Positions 45,191 through 59,190 are shown, counted from the first letter of the stretch. The stretch: DNA of 64,000 nt from Sipunculus nudus (GCA_026874595.1 CM049311.1:9027676-9091675); one strand, 5' to 3'. A program made the numbers and translations. The notes: a model not told the origin generated them from the letters alone.

Positions 45191-45613
45191 AGAATAGTAA
45201 AATGATAAGCGTCGTGTTGTTACTTTTAGCTGTTCACCTGCGAAGATAAACCAATATGGCATCCCTATCAAGTCAAGTAAGAGTTGTAATGTTTCTTATT
45301 GCTCTCTTATTGGAGGGACAAAACTGCCACTGAAACAAGTGCTGCTTAGGGTGCAAAAAATTAAAAAGTTTAAAAGTGTGAAAGTTGACCGATCACTTTT
45401 TGTATACTCTGCATTAGAACTTCATCTACAAAAAGCAAGACAAACAAAATCATATACAAAACAAAATTGATTATCAGAAGTTTATGTTATTTTTATGAAT
45501 CATATGCTTCATAGGTTTCTTATGCATTAATGCATTCGAACATTATTACTGTACATGGCACCCTTGAAACGTAAAAAAACATGTTTGCAGCATATTTACT
45601 TAGAAAACATTGA

Positions 45614-45619
45614 AATAAA
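45614..45619 (+). promoter_or_regulatory. PRDM4: Candidate poly(A) signal of PRDM4
   Basis: AATAAA about 425 bp after the stop codon. Another AATAAA overlaps the stop codon itself (45186-45191) but is less likely to be the main site. Confidence 0.4.
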
Positions 45620-46501
45620 AGACATTTTTCTATGGTACAAGGAAACCTCGCCTCTATTTAATATGAACATGTCACAGGTACACGCACTCAAGGCTCTCTT
45701 GTGTTTTGTACATGCGGCGATATGAAAACGCTGTAAGTTCAGTATTGTCGGGTGACTTCCCTCTATACATCAGTGTGTCCGGTAAGTTGATCATACGGCA
45801 CCAGAAGTGCTACCTATGTAAAAAAAAACTTCCAGATGGACGAATTTCCGCTGTTTATATAAAGTCATCCAAAATGTAAATTTTCTTCCTCCATCAGGAT
45901 GGCAACATGCAATAATATTTCAGAGTTATATAAGGTAGTCGTCATATCATCAGCTTACAGAGCTAAAAATATTAATTTATGACAGTGAGGTAGGTCTGGG
46001 CAGGATCTCTTTGGAGGCTTTGATTTAGGTCACTGTCACTTATAACAACACTCGTTCCACTCTGGCACATATGCTCTACACCGGTTTTACCACCACTTTT
46101 TTTTTAAATTAGGCTTAGCTGCATTTATTTAAATCAGGAATTACAAGATAAGATATACTTTATTAATCCCTTGCAAAGAATATAACATTGCGCCCGCACA
46201 TCAACAAAAATGAAAACAAAGTAATCATCGTTACTAAAATATACCAAACATATTCATAAGCACTATAAAATAGCGTATAGTACTTTAAAATCGCGCACTT
46301 TTGGGTAATTATTTAAAGCCACGTTTACACTATATTTAAAGCTAGGGATATTTCTCTTTTCCTAATACGTGTATATATAAGTTCACACACAAAAATTGTG
46401 AAGGATTTTTCATGCAGTCAGGTTTATTTTGCGCCCCGTTTGAATGGTTATTCGGTTACCTGGCACCTTGTGCCACTTCTTAACCATTATAATAATTTTT
46501 T
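45620..46501. other. 3' flank of PRDM4, with a LINE/SINE tail-like segment
   Basis: At about 46148-46180 the sequence AAGATAAGATATACTTTATT, then AATCCC, read on the minus strand, resembles the AATAAAGTATATCTTATCTT tail of CR1/L2-type retroelements. Otherwise no exon, RNA gene or boundary is supported. Confidence 0.35.
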
Positions 46502-48810
46502 AGCTCAGCTGACTATAAGTCATCTGAGCTTTAGTCGTGGTCCTTTGTCCGTCGTCCGTCCGTCCGTCCGTCCGGCCGTTAACAGGGCAGGTTTTAAAAC
46601 CGTTGGACCTACGAATCCAAAATTCTGCATACCAATAGATGTCCCCAAAATCTCCTACCATACCAAAAATTGGGTCATTAGGACTTTGTTCCTTCGAGAT
46701 ATTAAGGAAAAACCTCCCTTTTCCATAAAAAATCTATTGTTACACTTCAAAGCTGCCTAATATCAAAACCACTGATCTGTTTTTAATCATATTTATAATT
46801 CATATTTTTCCATACATTTTCTGTGCACATACCAAAAATTTGGTTAGTATTGGGTATTATTTTGAAGTTATGGGCCCAAATATAATGCAGTTTCTTAAAA
46901 ATCAGGAAATATATTTGCTCACTTAACATGAGAATTGCTGAGGCTGGAGACTTTTTATGCCCCCGCCACAAAGTGGCCGGTGCATATAGTTTTACCCATG
47001 TCTGTCCTTCTGTCCTTCCGTCCTTCCGTCATTCCGAAATCAAACAGTTGTACGGACTTTTTTTCGAAATGCCTGCAGATATTGGCCTGATTTTTGGTGT
47101 GTGGGCAGATATAGACCAGTTTCAGATCAAGTTCGCGTTTCGTCCCGGTTGACCTATTTTTGACCGTTTTACGGCTCCTAAACTTAGAAAATTTCATGAA
47201 AAATAGAAATTTCATGACAAATACACATGTACAGACTTTTTTTTCGCAATGCCTGCAGATATTGGCCTGATTTTTGGTGTGTGGACAGATAATGACCAGT
47301 TACAGATCGAGTTCGCGTTTTGTCCAAGTTGACCTACTTTTGACTGTTTTACGGCTCCTAAACTTAGAAAATTTCATGAAAAATAGAAATTTTCATGACA
47401 AATACACATGTACAGACTTTTTTTCGCAATGCCTGCAGATATTGGCCTGATTTTTGGTGTGTGGGCAGATAATGACCAGTTACAGATCGAGTTCGCGTTA
47501 CGTCCTGGTTGACCTACTTTTGAATGTTTTACGCCTCCTTAACTTAGAAAATTTCATGAAAAATAGAAATATTCATGACAGATACACATGTACGGATTTT
47601 TTTTCGCAATGCCTGCAGATATTGGCCTGATTTTTGGTGTGTGGGCAGATATAGACCAGTTACAGATTGAGTTCGCGTTTCTTCCCGGTTGACCTTCTTT
47701 TGACCGTTTTACGGCTCCTGAACATAGAAAATTTCATGAAAAATATGAAATTTCATGACAAATACACATGTACGGACTTTTTTTTGCAATGCCTGCAGAT
47801 ATTGGCCTGATTTTTGGTGTGTGGGCAGATATTGACCAGTTACAGATCGAGTTTGCGTTTCGTCCCAGTTGACCTACTTTTGATTGTTTTACGGCTCCTG
47901 AACATAGAAAATTTCATGTAAAATATAAATTTTCATGACGAATACACTTGTACAGACTTTTCTTCGCAATGCCTGCAGTTATTGGCCTGATTTTTGGTAT
48001 ATGGGCAGATAATGACCAGTTACAGATCGAGTTCACGTTTTGTCCCAGTTGACCTTCTTTTGACCATTTGACGGTGCTCTAACATAGAAAATTTCATAAA
48101 AAAGTGCACATGTATGGACTTTTTTCGCAGTGCCTGCAGATACGGGCCTGATTTTTGGTGTGTGGGCAGATATAGACCAGTTACAGATTGAGTTCGCGTT
48201 TCTTCCCGGTTGACCTACTTTTGACCGTTTTACGGCTCCTGAACATAGAAAATTTCATGAAAAATATGAAATTTCATGACAAATACACATGTACGGACTT
48301 TTTTTTGCAATGCCTGCAGATATTGGCCTGATTTTTGGTGTGTGGGCAGATATTGACCAGTTACAGATCGAGTTTGCGTTTCGTCCCAGTTGACCTACTT
48401 TTGATTGTTTTACGGCTCCTGAACATAGAAAATTTCATGTAAAATATAAATTTTCATGACAAATACACTTGTACAGACTTTTCTTCGCAATGCCTGCAGT
48501 TATTGGCCTGATTTTTGGTATATGGGCAGATAATGACCAGTTAAAGATTGAGTTCACGTTTTGTCCCAGTTGACCTTCTTTTGACCATTTGACGGTGCTC
48601 TAACATAGAAAATTTCATAAAAAAGTGCACATGTATGGACTTTTTTCGCAGTGCCTGCAGATACGGGCCTGATTTTTGGTGTGTAGGCAGATAATGACCA
48701 GTTACAGATCGAGTTCTTGTTTTGTCCCAGTTGACCTACTTTTGACCATTTAACTGCTCCTGAACATAGAAAGTTTCATGAAAAATAGAAATTTTCATAA
48801 CAAATGCATA

Positions 48811-51459
48811 CTGTAGATTCAGATAATATCGTGGGCTTAAAATTTCGTGGTTTTTGTACAAAACGCATATCGTGGGGTATTTGAATTCGTGGAAAGACAA
48901 AGAAAACTTTAGGAAATTATGTTTATTAATACCTCCATTTGCGCAAGGAAGACGAGCCCGACGTACACAGGTGGTTCGGCTTTGATGCTTATCACACGGT
49001 GCGCCTGTACCGCGGTCATTCGGGTTAATGTTGAAAAAACAAGCTCCGCCCGACCGAGTCTAACAAAGAATTAATCAGCCGTGACCGACACGTGCCGGGC
49101 GATACATCTGCTATTAGTTTTAACACCCGATCACACCACATAGACAGAAAACGTAAACCATCACTTAACCAGAGGAAAAATGAAACGGGACCGTCCACAT
49201 GAAGGTTTTTAACTTTTTTTTAATCTAGGCGGTAGTCACATGTGGCGCCTGTAAATCCCGGACGGGGCGGTGAGACCAGACACGGTTCGTTCGTCATTCA
49301 TCATGTCAACTATATTTGGAGATTACAAAGAAATAATTTGCATAATAGTATTCTGCGACGCTTACCTACGCTAAAATATATGTACAACTATCGGCAATAT
49401 TCGGAAGAACTATCGCATGCATATATTATCAATGGCTCACTGTTATGCACACAACTGTTGTCGCAATATTCGGAATAGGTGTTCTTTCGCGTCCCGCGGT
49501 AATCGCGGTAATGCAAAGATTTTACACGGCCCTTGTCTTTAAGACCTGACGGCGAGTGCGTGATCGACAGCTCTATTAGCCAATCAGCGAACGTTATTGC
49601 CGGACTGAAAACGAGGCCATGTAAACACACGTGGAGGTCGGACATCAGGTCGGACATTCCTGACACGTGTGTAAACTTTCAACTATAAATGCTCGATGGA
49701 CCTCTCATAATGAATATGTTTTATTTTTAATACGGTCGAGGCATATGTTTATATTTTTTATAAAAGTTACCCCAGGTATCATTCAAAGTAACAGCAATCT
49801 GTTTTCTTCCTTCTCTTCGTAATAAAATCACAAGACGAGGAGAAACGCAGGGATGGGACAAGGCAGGCCCGATTTGGCCCTGTCATATATTGAGTCCATA
49901 ATGACACATGAAATTTTTAGTAAGTCAAAAGACGCAGCCTATATGATCCTATATACCATCTATTGGTAAACATTGGCCTGTAACCAGTGCTAAAAAGTGT
50001 TACATTTTCCCCACACCAACGCTTCACTCTTTAAAGTTGATAGGTATAAACAAAATGTATCAATCTTGGCCCTGTCGAATCAGAGCGTCTCCCACTCCCA
50101 TGTGTTCATGTGCATGCGACGATATGCAGTATTCATGTGTTCATATGCATGCGACGATATGCTATCTCCTGTTACCAAAAATATATTTGATATATCTCTG
50201 GTAAAAGGTCAGTAACTTTTATTGACGAGGATACAAGTTTAATTGTATAGCCCTCTGCTTTATATTGTAACCATGTCGACAATTTACATAACAGTGTGCA
50301 TTTATTGGCACTCAAAGATGCAAGACGGCTATTACTGCCTTACTGATTACTGGTGTTAGAACTTAACAACTCACAGACCTGTTGGTGTGATAAAAGCGCG
50401 AACTCAGATTTTGGTGATCGACCTAGATCTTCTGATTGTTCAATTGACCAAAAAAAAAAAAAAAATACAAAAAATCGTCAAGAAATTACCGAAAGACAAA
50501 GGTACAATCTTGAATCATTGAGCTGTTCTTTAATAAAATTAATTAGTGTAACTGTCGGCTATATTAAAGGTATAATGTTTATATTTTTCACAAAAATTTG
50601 GTCTGTTCATTTGTCTGTTATTTACAAAACTTAATATATTTAGTCATCACATAGCTTGTTTATTTTTTATTATATAAAACAATAATAATATTGCATTCTA
50701 TGGCCGCATATGTATCCTGCTGGGGGGGGGGGGGGGGGGGCAGGGGGGTTTAAGAAAGAGAAGGGAAAAATGCTATTTTTTAGCTAGTAGTAAACAAAAA
50801 GAGATAAAAAATTCATATTTGTTATTATAATCCACTTGGAATCAGACATTATGACAGCCATGAGTCATAATTAGAAAATAATCATTAAGATGTTCCTGTT
50901 CAACAATAAACAAGATAAAAATTTTCACTGACAATATGTGTTAACATCTATTTTGTACATTTCATTGAAATTGAGTGAGAAATTGTTAAAAATTAATTCA
51001 CAGTTCATTTAGGCTATAATGATGCATTACACCAGAATATATAACAAATACTTGTAAGTTGTAATAACGAAGTGAAACGGTGTTTACTTTCAATGACTGA
51101 ATTATAAAGAAATGAAATAAATTCACCATTAAACATTAATGGTTATTATCTTCATGAAGATAATATTTTGATGTGTCACAGTGTCTTTTATACTAAACAA
51201 ATACCACAGGTATGTCACAAATGGAGCATCACTTCAGTTCTCCGTGACATATATACAATATATTTATATTATTACATGCATGAGTCACTGACTCTGAGTG
51301 TTTAAAGGAAGATTCTAAAATTATTGCCACAGGTTGCCTTAACTAACAGAACAGCAGATTTTCTATAATAATGCACATGTATAAAATAAAACCTTTTTAT
51401 AGGTTTCTTATTAGTCTTCCTGGGTTGGACCCTCCCCTTTACAAACCCTTGATTCGCCC

Positions 51460-51534
<75 letters not shown>

Positions 51535-53062
51535 TTGTCCAACCACATCTTTTAAAACAATACAAAAGACTTAAGGACCTTCATAAATAATTTCTATATC
51601 ATACATGCATTTAAATTTCTTCTTGTCCACACATCTTTCTTCCTGTGTATAAACAGGAGGCTTCATTTTAAAAACATCAATATACATGCAATACTTTATA
51701 ATAATTTCAACTTCAGTTTTATTTCATAATTTTCTCAGTCAGAATATTAAATTTTATAAAAAAAATCACGTTGTGATGTTCACACACCATCTGTGATTTT
51801 ACTTGCCCTTCAATAATTTATTGTTTGAATACTGGTATTGACACTTGTTCGATTTTTATTATTAATTTTAATTAGATGACAAATTAACTAACTTTCAAAG
51901 GTTATAAAATCTCTGCTTGAGCATACAAGGCTTCCTTTAATGTTTATAAAAAATGAGTTGGCCCCCCCCCCTATATCCAATGACAGCATATATGTCGCTT
52001 TAACTTGTATGGAAGCAGCACTTTTTACGTTGTCATCTTTAATTTTTTGATGAAACTGCACCCTATGTCATAGACAAATATTTTAATAACTGTTACTTTG
52101 TTGTTTTTTCAAATTTGTTCTGCTAGACTTGAACAAGTTGTAAATTTTAACCAACCGCTGAGGTGTCAAGGCTGATGAGAGGGGTCAGCTGATTCGTTCC
52201 CTGACACCAGCCGTATCGAGCAGAAACGGGCGCAAATTCATCAAACTTCTCAAATTATATTTAAAACATCTCTGTAGCCTACATATGTACACTTTTAACC
52301 TAAGGGTGCTTTCTTGGTAAAATTAATACTGTTTGAAGCCTGGTGCGATATACGGCTGCAGTGCCGGTTCCACGTGTATAAGAAGCACGCTTTTTTGGTT
52401 TAATGTCCTACCTAGCAACCGTATCCAAGGTGGGCGGAGCTAACTCGTCCATGCCGTCACGTCAATAGGTAGCGTAAGTCTCGTTTAATCTCTATTGAAA
52501 GAAGGTTGAAAAGGCCGGTTCCGAAAAAGCCGTGCCTCGGTAACTGTAGTTACGAACATTGGAACTTGTGTACCGTTCTTGGCGTGTTAAAACTACCGCT
52601 TTGCGCGACAGAAATGTGGTTCTGTTCTTGAAATTTTCACCCGAAATGTTGAGGAAATGAGGAAATTTTTGGATACGTTTTCAGTTTAAATTACACGTTG
52701 ATATTGTCTTGTTGTAAACAAGGGCCGTGTTTGTTCGATGTTAGGGGAAATAATTTGATTGACAAAAAGAATATTTATAAATCCCATATTTTAATAGTTA
52801 TTTACGAAAAAGCAATTCGGTGCATTTAATAAATGTATTAAAGACAATCATAAAACAGTAGTAAACAATTTTTGTATCTTTATTGAAAATCAGCCGGCGG
52901 TAACAATTTTTTATATATAAAGTCGACCAACAGCTACCGTTAGGATTCCGTATATCCTCTGACCGTGTGATTTTTTGATCGTTGGAATCATGAATTCGTG
53001 GATTATCTTGATCCACGAAAACCACGAAAATAAAATCCCAACTAATATTTCTGATTCTACAG
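48811..53062. mobile_element. Element F: 4.25 kb TIR element with TA duplication, no transposase
   Basis: It starts CTGTAGATTCAGATAATATC and ends with the inverse of CTGTAGAATCAGAAATATTA. Similarity continues inward for about 70-80 bp with repeated TTTCGTGG and GAATTCGTGG motifs. TA occurs on both sides (48809-48810 and 53063-53064), and the intact HEL-2 copy has a single TA at that point (AAATGCATATGTACTGAC). The interior has GC-richer shoulders (48950-49680, 52150-52650) around a very AT-rich middle with a poly-G run (about 50721-50740) and an (AT)34 tract. No transposase is recognisable. Confidence 0.75.
51463..51530. repeat. (AT)34 microsatellite
   Basis: A pure AT dinucleotide run. It is self-complementary and able to form a cruciform. 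It lies in the AT-rich middle of element F. Confidence 0.97.
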
Positions 53063-53079
53063 TATGTACTGATTTTTTT

Positions 53080-56000
53080 AGCTCAGCTGACTATAAGTCA
53101 TCTGAGCTATAGTCGTGGTCCATTGTCCGTCGTCCGTCCGTAGATGTGGCACGTTTTGAAACCGTAAGACCTAGGAATCCAAAATTCAGCATAATGTTAG
53201 ATATCCCCAAGATCTCCTACCAAACCGAAAACTGGGTATTTGCGACTTCTTTCCTTTGAGAAATTAAGGAAAAACCTCAATTTTTTATTAAAATCCTATT
53301 TTCACACTTCAGGACTGCCTAATATCAAAACCACTCATCTGTTTTTCCTCATATTTACCATAAATAATCCTCTATATAGTTCCTATGTACATGCCAGAAA
53401 TTGGGTCTGTATTATATAATTTAAAAAAGTTATGGGCCCAAACATAATGCATTTTGTAAATAATCAGGAAAAAATTTGATCACCTAACACAAAACTTGTT
53501 AAAGCTAAGCAAATTTTTTCCAGTAATATAACTTTTATTAATCAAAATTTAATTGTATACCAAAAATTTGATCAAAATCTTTTAAATTTTTTAAAATATT
53601 AGCAAAAATAAAAAATTGGTACCTTAAACTTTGCCCAACTATTAACATTTAAAATTTGAAACCAGTTGATCAAAAACTGTAGATTTTATTCAAATTTTCA
53701 AGCACCATGTCACATATTGTTTACATCAACCTAGTATTATGCAGTTTGCTAGAGCTCAGCTCCCCAGCTTCAGCTCTAAGTTCCTTAAATTAGGCATACA
53801 GTAAGATGTCTCCAAAATCCCCTACCATGCCAAGAATTTGGTCACCAGAACTTAATTCCTTTGAGATATAAATGAAAAACTTCATTTTTTCATTAAAAAC
53901 CCTTTGTTACACTTCAGGACTGCCTAGTATCAAAACCACTGATCTGACTTTGATCATATATAATATACATATTTTTCTATACATTCGCTATGCCCATGCC
54001 AGAAATGATGTCAGTTTTGCGTAATTGTTTTAAGTTATGTGCACAAACAAAATTGACTTTGTAAAAAAATCAGGAAAAATATTTACTCAGGTTACATGAA
54101 AATTATTGAAGCTAGAGAATTTTTTTCAAGTATATAACTTTGTTCAATTAAGATTCAATTGTATACTCAAAATTAGATCTGTATTTTGTTAATTTTATAA
54201 GGTATTAGCATAAACATAAAATCAATACCTGAAATTTTACCCAACTTTGACCATGGCAAATTTTTTTCCTGTGAGTACTGTTGATTTAATTTTCTCAGAA
54301 TGTAAACATAAGTATTTAATGTGTTTAAATCTGAAATTTGAAACTAAAAGGTTGGAAATTAGGCTAGTTATTAAATTTTATCTTGAGGCTCTATTGTAGT
54401 CACTTGCTTTGTTCCAGATGCAGGTAGGCCATTCCAGGTCACTGGAAGTCAGCTATGCCAGGGTTCCTGAGGGATCCCCTGCTGTGACAGGTGTACAATT
54501 GTTCTCATATCACACCCCCTCCCCCCCCCCCATGAATATATAAATATACATTTGTATGCATGATGTGGTGTTACATGACAAGATTGAGATTTATGATGAT
54601 GCAATTTAGAATTATGAATCAACGATTTTATTCAGAAATATGTTATATTGGAAATGTATACAAATTAAACTTAAAATAAAAAAATGAGGATCTAATACAA
54701 ACATGTGTTCATTATTTTCGAGCCTCAGCAGAATTGGAGATCAGGCTTTGTTTGCTCTGAATGTTTATGCAAAAGTGTTGTTAATCCCATCTCTTCCCCC
54801 CCCCCCCCCCCTGGCTGTCATTGATCCTTAGCACCTCACCGTCACCTGTGCACTGGGACATAAGTTATTATTGCAAATGTGTACAATTTTTTCAATTTGA
54901 AAGATAATTGGATTAGAAAACATTAAGATCTAATATTGAAACATATTCTTGCCCTAGGAGGATGGAACATAAAGTGATCAGCTCTTGTCTGTCCATCATC
55001 TCTCAATTATCATTAAATATATATACTAATTATGAAATTTTTCCTTTAAGCACTGTTGAAATAACTTTCATATGCTGTATGTGTATGGATTTAAGCCATT
55101 AAAGTCTGAAACTTGAAAGCAATTTATGTATTCAGATGTGTAATATTGCAGATGAAAAACTTTAAAATATTAAAATATATTATCAGCTTTGTTTGTCTAA
55201 CAGTCTGTCTGTCCTTTTTTAAATATTATGTAATTGTGAATGAACTATTTAATCCTGTAAGTATTGTTGAATTAAGTGGAAATCCTATATGTATATACAC
55301 TATGTTAATACAGAGATGTTGTAACTCCCATCATTCCAGCCCTCCCCCCCCCCCCAACCACCACCACCAGGTCCTTGCATCTGGGGACTGGAGACATCAG
55401 TTATATTTCAACTGTATACATTTTATAAAATAAAAATACATATATTTAATAATATATATAATGTAAAATAGATCAAATTGAGCAAATGTGTAAACTACTG
55501 AACTGTCAACAAATTATCAAAAAGCCAGCCAATGATCATGGTAATAATATACATCTTATGTTCACAAACTGCTCACATGCTTCAATTTTGACATTAGAGA
55601 ATGCATGGTTTGGTCACAAAATATTATTTGCAACAATTTCTCACTCATCAATACAAACCAATCATGTCAACCAGCCATGGCATATATTACCTTTTCCTCT
55701 TAGACTTGATCTCCATTATTATTTTAGATTTTTACTTTCAAGGTCAACTTCAGCTGAGCACAGTGACCCATATTTATAGCACCATGTCTTGAATGTTTAC
55801 ATCAAGTCATTGGTTAACAGTGTTCCAGGCTGTTACATAACACCTTCACTCCTTGCCTACTGCTTCTGTGAGTGTCTGGGTCAGGTTGGGTCAGGCAGTA
55901 ATTACCAGAGAGCCTTTCTCCTCTCTCTCTTTCCCTTTCTCTCTTTCTAGCTCTCTTTTTCTCTCTCTCTTTCTCTCTCTCTCACCCCTATGCCTCCCTT

Positions 56001-57473
56001 CCTCCCTCCACCCAATTCTGTTGACAGGTACTATAAACCTAATTTATTAGATATATATGTTGATGCAATAAAGAAATGTGAATCAACTGAAATATTCACA
56101 TATATATGTTATACTCTAAATGTATAGTTACATTTTCAAACCTGGAAAAAAATGATGTTATAAAAAAAGAAATTTATGTAAAAATTGTTCATAATTTCCT
56201 GGCTCAGAAGAATGGGAATTAAAATTATTTGCTTTGTTTCTCTAGCTTTCTTGCCTGTTTTAAATATTTAATAATTATGAATAAACTTTTTTTTTCCTGT
56301 AAGCTCTGATTAATTAAATTTCATATCCTGTACGTATATGCAAGGGTATTGTAACTGCCACCATCCCCTTCCCCCACCCCACTAAGTCCTTGCTCCTTCG
56401 CACTGTCAACAATAGTGCTATTGCTATAGCATAAAATTTAATAATTTGAAGAAAATATATACAGAGAGACAGAGGCGTTGTAACTCCCATCGTAACCCCC
56501 CCCCCCCCCTCCATCAAGTCCTTCCGCCTGTGGAGTGGGGATTTTATAGCAACTGTATACATATCATAAAATAGAAAAATAGTTTAATTAAAGTTTAAAT
56601 TAAAAAAATTGGATCTCATTAGACAAATGTGTAAAATGTTGAACTGTCAACAGCCTGTCAAAAAGGTATCCAATGAAAACGCAAGGTTTCTTCAATCATA
56701 TCAACCAACCATAGCCTAGATTACCTCTTTCTCTCAGACTTTATTTACATTTCATAATATTTTAGATTTTAACCGTCCAGGTGTTTAAGTACTGTTGAAT
56801 GCTCCGTCCCTCTCACTCTATCTCCTTTTCTCTCTACATCCAACCCTCCTTGCTGCCCACTCTGTTTCCTTCTCCGAACCCCATCCCAATGTCAGCCTCA
56901 GTAAACGAGAACAAGTTGAATCAGATATATTCATATTTTTATATATTGTATAACTGTTTGTTACCTATGAACGTGCCAGAAATTATGTCAATATTGTGTA
57001 ATATGTAGACGTGGTGGGCATCAATATAATGTACCTTGTCAAGACCTAAGAGATATCATGTCATACAGTCACAATTCATAAATCCACTCTTCAGCATAGT
57101 TAATAATAACATTATATATGTCAAATTGAAATCTTGCGGACTTCCATACACTATAGATCCTTCAACAAATAGCCTTATCATCATTCTACCACTGCTTAGT
57201 GTTCTGTCATTGCATTCATATTTGCTCAAATATATTGCTATTTTCAACAGCTCCCAAATAAATAAAAAATAAACCACTATATTTACTCCATATTAATCCA
57301 TCAGTCAGGTAATTTCATACATGATTTACTCACATATGACATTAAATTCCTTTATAATAGCCTAATAGGTCCATGATATTCATAAGATTTGTCAACTAAA
57401 TATAGTATCACAATGGTGATACATTAATAGTTCAATCATGATCAGCTGAGCGCCGTGACCCATAGGTCCCTTG
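53080..57473 (+). mobile_element. HEL-1 element B, long subfamily (4.4 kb), with an internal old terminus
   Basis: Left hairpin and short TCCG tract at 53080; right end CAGCTGAGCGCCGTGACCCA then TAGGTCCCTTG at 57473. Its first 2.7 kb matches element E (11999-13821) up to CAGCTGAGCACAGTGACCCA at 55751-55770, which is E's true right end; B then runs on for 1.7 kb to a different right end. That extra part is shared with element A. Poly-C tracts lie at about 54519, 54799, 55346 and 56496, and a CT-rich tract at 55915-55983. It interrupts HEL-2 between T residues. Confidence 0.75.
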
Positions 57474-58896
57474 TTCCTCAATGCCTGCAGATACCACCTT
57501 GATTTTTTATGTGTGGGCAGATAATGACAGTTACAGATCAAGTTCGCGTTTCATCCCGGTTGACCTACTTTTGATTGTTTTACGGCTCTTAAACATAGAA
57601 AATTTCATGAAAGACAGAAATTTTTATGGAAAATGCACATGTTTGGACTTTTTTCACAATGCCTGCATATACTGGCATGATTTTTGGTGTGTTGCTTGAT
57701 AATGACCCATTACAGATCTCCTGAACTTATCAAAGTCTTATTTATCAAAATTTTACAAATGTTTCTAATTTGCCCCAGGCGGGGGCATTCGTGTCGTTCC
57801 AACACATCTAGTTTTCAGGAATATAACTTTATTTAATCAAGATTCAATTGTTTACCCAAAATTAGATCTGAATTTTGCAAATTTTTCAAGTTATTAGCAT
57901 AAATAAAAAATCAGTACCTTAAATTTTGTCCAACTTTGGCAATGGCACGTTTTTTCCCTGTAAGCACTGTTGATTTAATTTTCACAGCATATTTACATAA
58001 GGATTTAATCTTTTGAAATCTGAAATTTCAAAGGAATTATTTGAAAAGAGTAGCTTTTATTCAAGTTTTCATACACCATGTCAAGTGTTGTTTACATCTG
58101 GCCCACCTAGTAATACAGTCTTCACTTGCATTATGTAACCCACCCCAGGCAGCTTGCCTTGGCTTAGCTTGGCCACTACTAGCAGGCTTCCCCTCTGCCC
58201 TTCACTCCCACCCCTCCCCCCCCCCCCCCCAGCTGGTGCATAAACTAGATGAATGTTATAATTTTCTGAATTTTATTTTATTTTTGGCTATGCTACATTT
58301 TAGATTTTGTATTGTACCACAATGATTACAATGATTAAAGTGCACATTTAATTGTGTCCACAAAGTGATGTATTGCTATAAAAGTGTGGATGTTCATCAG
58401 AGTGCTCATTAAAGATTTTAATTTGTTTGACTTATAACTCATGGTTGTATCAGTTGTTACATGATACTGGCTAAATAATCAAAATTTATATTGCTGATCC
58501 TTTATTTCTGTTCATAAAATTAAACATTCCTAACTCCAGTTTGCTCCTGGTATAATATATTGGGTGTTTTGATCCTTGGATTAATTTTAACACATGTATT
58601 AGTTTCATAGTTTAATTTTCACAGCATGTACACATTAGCATTTCATCTGTTAAAATCTGAAATTTGAAACTAATTGATCAAAAACTGTAGATTTTATTCA
58701 AGTTTCCAGGTACCAAGTCTTCGTTGTTTACATCAGGTCAGTATAAATGCAGTGTACTGGGCAGTTACATAACACCTTCAGGTCTGACCTACTGCCACTG
58801 TGAGTGTCTGGGTCAGGCTGGGTCAGGCAGTAATTACCAGAGAGCCTCTCTTTCTCTCTCTCTCTCTGGCAGTCCAGCTCTCTCTTTCTCTCTCTC

Positions 58897-58939
<43 letters not shown>

Positions 58940-59190
58940 CTTTTTCTCTTTCTCTCTCCATCTCTCTCTCTCTTACCCTTATTGCCTCCCTTCCTCCCTC
59001 CATCCCATTCTATTGACAGTTACTATAAACTAGATAAATTAGCTATAAATGTTGATGCAATTTAGAAATGTGAATCAACTGAAATATTCACAATCACATG
59101 TATGTTATACTGAAAATTTATAGTAACATTCGTAAACCTGGATAAAAATTATGTAATGAAAAAAAGGAATAAATGCAAATATTGTTAATT

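Larger units (their letters stand above)
46957..57811 (+). mobile_element. HEL-2 element inserted in HEL-1 A, itself split twice
   Basis: Left hairpin at 46957 onward (one base variant from the 40557 copy), tandem core to 48810, then insertion F (48811-53062), a short HEL-2 bridge (53063-53079), insertion B (53080-57473), and the last core unit and right end to 57811 (CATCTAG; its hairpin is mutated to GTGTCGTTCCAACAC). The core has about ten or more units, including a recent duplication of a three-unit block (about 47640-48160 repeated at 48162-48690, offset about 521 bp). The joined flanks follow the 40557-41696 copy without loss. Confidence 0.75.

Noticed and set aside
51302-51565. Minus ORF with an IYIYIY run
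   Set aside because: Translation of the (AT)34 microsatellite.
58728-59065. Ser/Leu-rich and Arg/Glu-rich ORFs on both strands
   Set aside because: They are translations of the CT/AG microsatellite in HEL-1 A.
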